Positions 61,978 to 64,000 of a stretch of DNA of 64,000 nt are shown here, piece by piece (the stretch's first letter is position 1; each line of letters starts with the position of its first letter). The position numbers and the translations under genes were made by a program. The notes beneath the pieces are model-generated. The model was not told the origin of the DNA. It did no database searches and was given only the letters and a program-made list of their open reading frames with translations. The DNA is from Gaiellasilicea sp033857955 (GTDB taxonomy: Bacteria > Actinomycetota > Thermoleophilia > Gaiellales > Gaiellaceae): positions 1 to 64,000 of the forward strand of contig JAWVCW010000024.1 in assembly GCA_033857955.1 (NCBI GenBank). The letters are read 5' to 3'.

Positions 61978-63183
61978 GTGTCGGTTGAGATCCGCCCTCC
62001 CGCCGAGGACGAGCTGCGCGCCGCCATGGTGGCCGCCGAGGTTGCGTTCGGCACCGGCGTCCTCGAGGACGAGGACTGGGAGCGCGAGCGCCAGGCTCTG
62101 CCTGCGGCCCGCGCGCTCGCGGCTTTCGACGGCGGCAAGCCGGTCGCGCTCGCCGGCGCCTACACGTTCGACCTGACGATCCCCGGCGGGGAGCTGCCGT
62201 GCGCGGGAGTGACCTGGGTCGGGGTCATGCCGACCCACCGGCGGCAGGGCATCCTCCGCGACCTGATGCGCAAGCAGCTCGAGGACGTGCACGCCTGGGG
62301 TGAGCCGATCGCCGCGCTCTGGGCCTCCGAGGCGTCGATCTACGGCCGCTTCGGCTACGGGCAGGCCGCGCCGAGCACGTACGCGAAGTCCGATCGTGCC
62401 CGCTTCGCGCTGCGAGAGCAGGGAAGTGGAAACGTGCGGCTCGTCGATGCAGAGGAGGCGCTCGAGCTCTTTCCGCCTCTCTACGACAGGGTCCGCGCCG
62501 TGCGCGCCGGGATGCTGTCCCGCGACACGCGCTGGTGGAAGGAGCATCGCCTCGCCGATCCGGAGAGCTGGCGCCGTGGGGCCAGCAAGAAGTTCTTCGC
62601 CGCCGTAGACGTCGACGGCGTCACTGAGGCGTACGCGTACTACCGCGTCAAGGACGAGTGGGAGGACGGGTTTGCGAAGGGCCAAGTCCGAGTGACCGAA
62701 GCCCTCGCAACCTCACCGGACGCGGAGAAGGTGCTCTGGAGCTTCCTGCACGGCATCGACCTCGTGACGAACGTCGAGGTTCGTGACTTCGACCCCGGCT
62801 CGCCGTTGCCGTTGCTCGTCCGCGACCCCCGCGCCCTCGGGCTGCGGCTCGCCGACGGCCTCTGGCTCAGGCTCGTAGACCTCGAAGCAGCCCTTCGCGC
62901 CCGCTCGTTCAAGCCGGGCGCCTCGGTGGTGCTCGAGGTGCGGGACGAGCTCTGTCCCTGGAACGCGGGTCGCTATCGGGTGGGGGACGATGCCGGCCGC
63001 ACCGACGACACCGCGGACCTCGCACTCGACGTCGCCGAGCTTGCGTCCGCGTATCTCGGCGCGTACGACTTCCACCAGCTCGTCCACGCGGGCCTGGCGG
63101 AGGAGCGTGTCGAGGGCGCCGCCGAGCGCGCGACGATCCTCTTCCGCACCGACTTGCCCCCCTACTGTCCAGAGGTGTTCTGA
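61978..63183 (+). CDS. Eis-family GNAT acetyltransferase with SCP2-like domain (copy 1)
   Basis: A 401-residue protein with two GNAT-type domains and a C-terminal SCP2-like lid: the first GNAT carries VTWVGVMPTHRRQGILRDLMRKQL (acetyl-CoA loop RRQGI) and IAALWASEASIYGRFGYG, the family signature; the end reads LDVAELASAYLGAYDFHQLV...DLPPYCPEVF. Free C-terminal carboxylate and hexameric assembly are typical of Eis, which acetylates aminoglycosides or proteins in mycobacteria. Substrate here unknown. It begins 12 bp after pcrA. Confidence 0.93.
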   Translation: MSVEIRPPAEDELRAAMVAAEVAFGTGVLEDEDWERERQALPAARALAAFDGGKPVALAGAYTFDLTIPGGELPCAGVTWVGVMPTHRRQGILRDLMRKQLEDVHAWGEPIAALWASEASIYGRFGYGQAAPSTYAKSDRARFALREQGSGNVRLVDAEEALELFPPLYDRVRAVRAGMLSRDTRWWKEHRLADPESWRRGASKKFFAAVDVDGVTEAYAYYRVKDEWEDGFAKGQVRVTEALATSPDAEKVLWSFLHGIDLVTNVEVRDFDPGSPLPLLVRDPRALGLRLADGLWLRLVDLEAALRARSFKPGASVVLEVRDELCPWNAGRYRVGDDAGRTDDTADLALDVAELASAYLGAYDFHQLVHAGLAEERVEGAAERATILFRTDLPPYCPEVF

Positions 63184-64000
63184 GTGGCCTGGGACGTGCG
63201 TCCGACGACGGATCTCGAGGAGTTCAAGGCCGCTGTCGGCGCGATCTCCCACTACTTCGGCGGCGGCCCGGACGACGAGCGCGCCGAGCGGTTCGCGAGA
63301 GTACTGCCGCTCGAGCGGATGCATGCGGCCTTCGACGGCGACCGGATCGTCGGCGGCGCCGGCGCGTTCCCGTTCCAGCTGACCGTGCCGGGCGGCCCGA
63401 TCGCGTGTGGCGGCGTCACCGTCGTCGGCGTGCTGCCGACGCACCGCCGCCGCGGCGTGCTGACCGCCATGATGCGCGCCCAGCTGGAGGACATCCGCGA
63501 TCGCGGCGAGCCGATCGCGGCGCTCTGGGCTTCGGAGGAGGCGATCTACGGCCGGTTCGGGTACGGGATGGCCTCACTCGCCGGCGAGATCGGGATCGCG
63601 AGCGCCTACAGGCGATTGCGACAGCCGCCCGACGAGACGGCAAGCGCCCGCCTGATCGGCCTCGACGAAGCGAAGACAGTCCTCCCGGCGATCTACGACC
63701 GTGTGCGAGCCGCGACCCCGGGAATGTTCGACCGCACCGATGCCTGGTGGGAGCTGCGCAACCTCGCCGACCCGCTCGAGCGGCGCCAGGGCGGCGGTGA
63801 GAAGAACGTGCTGCTGCTCGAGCTCGGCGGCGAGCCGGCGGGTTACGCGCTCTACCGCGTCTTCACGAAGTTCGAGCACGGGTCGGCCGCCGGCCATGTC
63901 GAGGTGATCGAGGCGCTCGCAGACGGTGCCGTTGCCACGCGCGAGCTCTGGCGCGTCCTGCTCGAAATGGACTGGCTGGCGACGTTGAAGGCGTACCTCC
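63184..64000 (+). CDS. Eis-family GNAT acetyltransferase, 3' truncated by window edge (copy 2)
   Basis: The open frame starts with GTG directly at the end of copy 1 (TGAGTG) and runs off the window after 272 codons. It shows the same signatures: GVTVVGVLPTHRRRGVLTAMMRAQL and IAALWASEEAIYGRFGYGMA. Similarity to copy 1 is clear at protein level (IPGG/VPGG, GVTxVGV, EPIAALWASEE), so this is a tandem duplication, already diverged in the N-terminal 40 residues and the linker. The C-terminal SCP2-like domain is outside the window. Confidence 0.92.
   Translation, partial: MAWDVRPTTDLEEFKAAVGAISHYFGGGPDDERAERFARVLPLERMHAAFDGDRIVGGAGAFPFQLTVPGGPIACGGVTVVGVLPTHRRRGVLTAMMRAQLEDIRDRGEPIAALWASEEAIYGRFGYGMASLAGEIGIASAYRRLRQPPDETASARLIGLDEAKTVLPAIYDRVRAATPGMFDRTDAWWELRNLADPLERRQGGGEKNVLLLELGGEPAGYALYRVFTKFEHGSAAGHVEVIEALADGAVATRELWRVLLEMDWLATLKAYL

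Overview
The window is a GC-rich (roughly 70%), gene-dense bacterial chromosome segment. Gene content (Rex, subtilisins, Eis-type acetyltransferases, GCS2-type ligase, DUF2520 protein beside panC, paired single-domain TrkA proteins, frequent GTG/TTG starts) points to Actinobacteriota, most likely a deep lineage such as Thermoleophilia (Gaiellales/Solirubrobacterales). That placement is inference. No rRNA, tRNA, insertion sequence, prophage or CRISPR array was seen, and no stretch over 300 bp lacks a gene.

Layout. 1-15.5 kb: the 3' part of uvrB, small membrane proteins, an M32 carboxypeptidase, a 1721-residue secreted repeat protein, a phosphoesterase, an AI-2E family exporter, and uvrA behind a near-perfect LexA-type box. 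15.5-20.7 kb: small secreted and lipoprotein genes and a pantothenate operon (DUF2520 reductase-panC-panB). 20.7-24.6 kb: a ferritin-like protein of the encapsulated-ferritin family without a shell gene, a family-4 uracil-DNA glycosylase with a clamp-binding-like tail, and the t6A operon tsaE-tsaB-rimI-tsaD. 24.6-42.7 kb: exported proteins (two subtilisins, a Ca-binding-repeat protein, a beta-propeller/DUF11 protein, an L,D-transpeptidase, a beta-sandwich protein) interleaved with gdhA, rex, a glycosyltransferase/carboxylate-amine ligase pair and the proton pyrophosphatase hppA.

42.8-50.9 kb is a transport and potassium block: two APC permeases with C-terminal universal-stress domains, with a 57-residue membrane protein encoded between them, then two small TrkA-type proteins facing a divergently placed trkH-trkA pair. 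51-53.9 kb holds a soluble sugar-dehydrogenase-like protein, a zinc-ribbon/degenerate beta-lactamase-fold protein, a HAD-like pseudoenzyme and a VanZ-like protein.

The most interesting locus is 53.87-58.80 kb. A cobalamin riboswitch precedes six translationally coupled genes: two exported DUF4430 proteins (the fold of the C-terminal beta-domain of animal transcobalamin/intrinsic factor), a complete ECF transporter (T, fused A-A', S) and a secreted alpha/alpha-barrel (prenyltransferase-fold) protein resembling the transcobalamin alpha-domain. I read this as a bacterial, gene-split transcobalamin-like B12 capture system feeding an ECF importer. Two copies of an AT-rich palindrome lie inside the fused ATPase gene at equivalent places. 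The window ends with an aldo/keto reductase, pcrA and two tandem Eis-family acetyltransferases, the last cut by the window edge.
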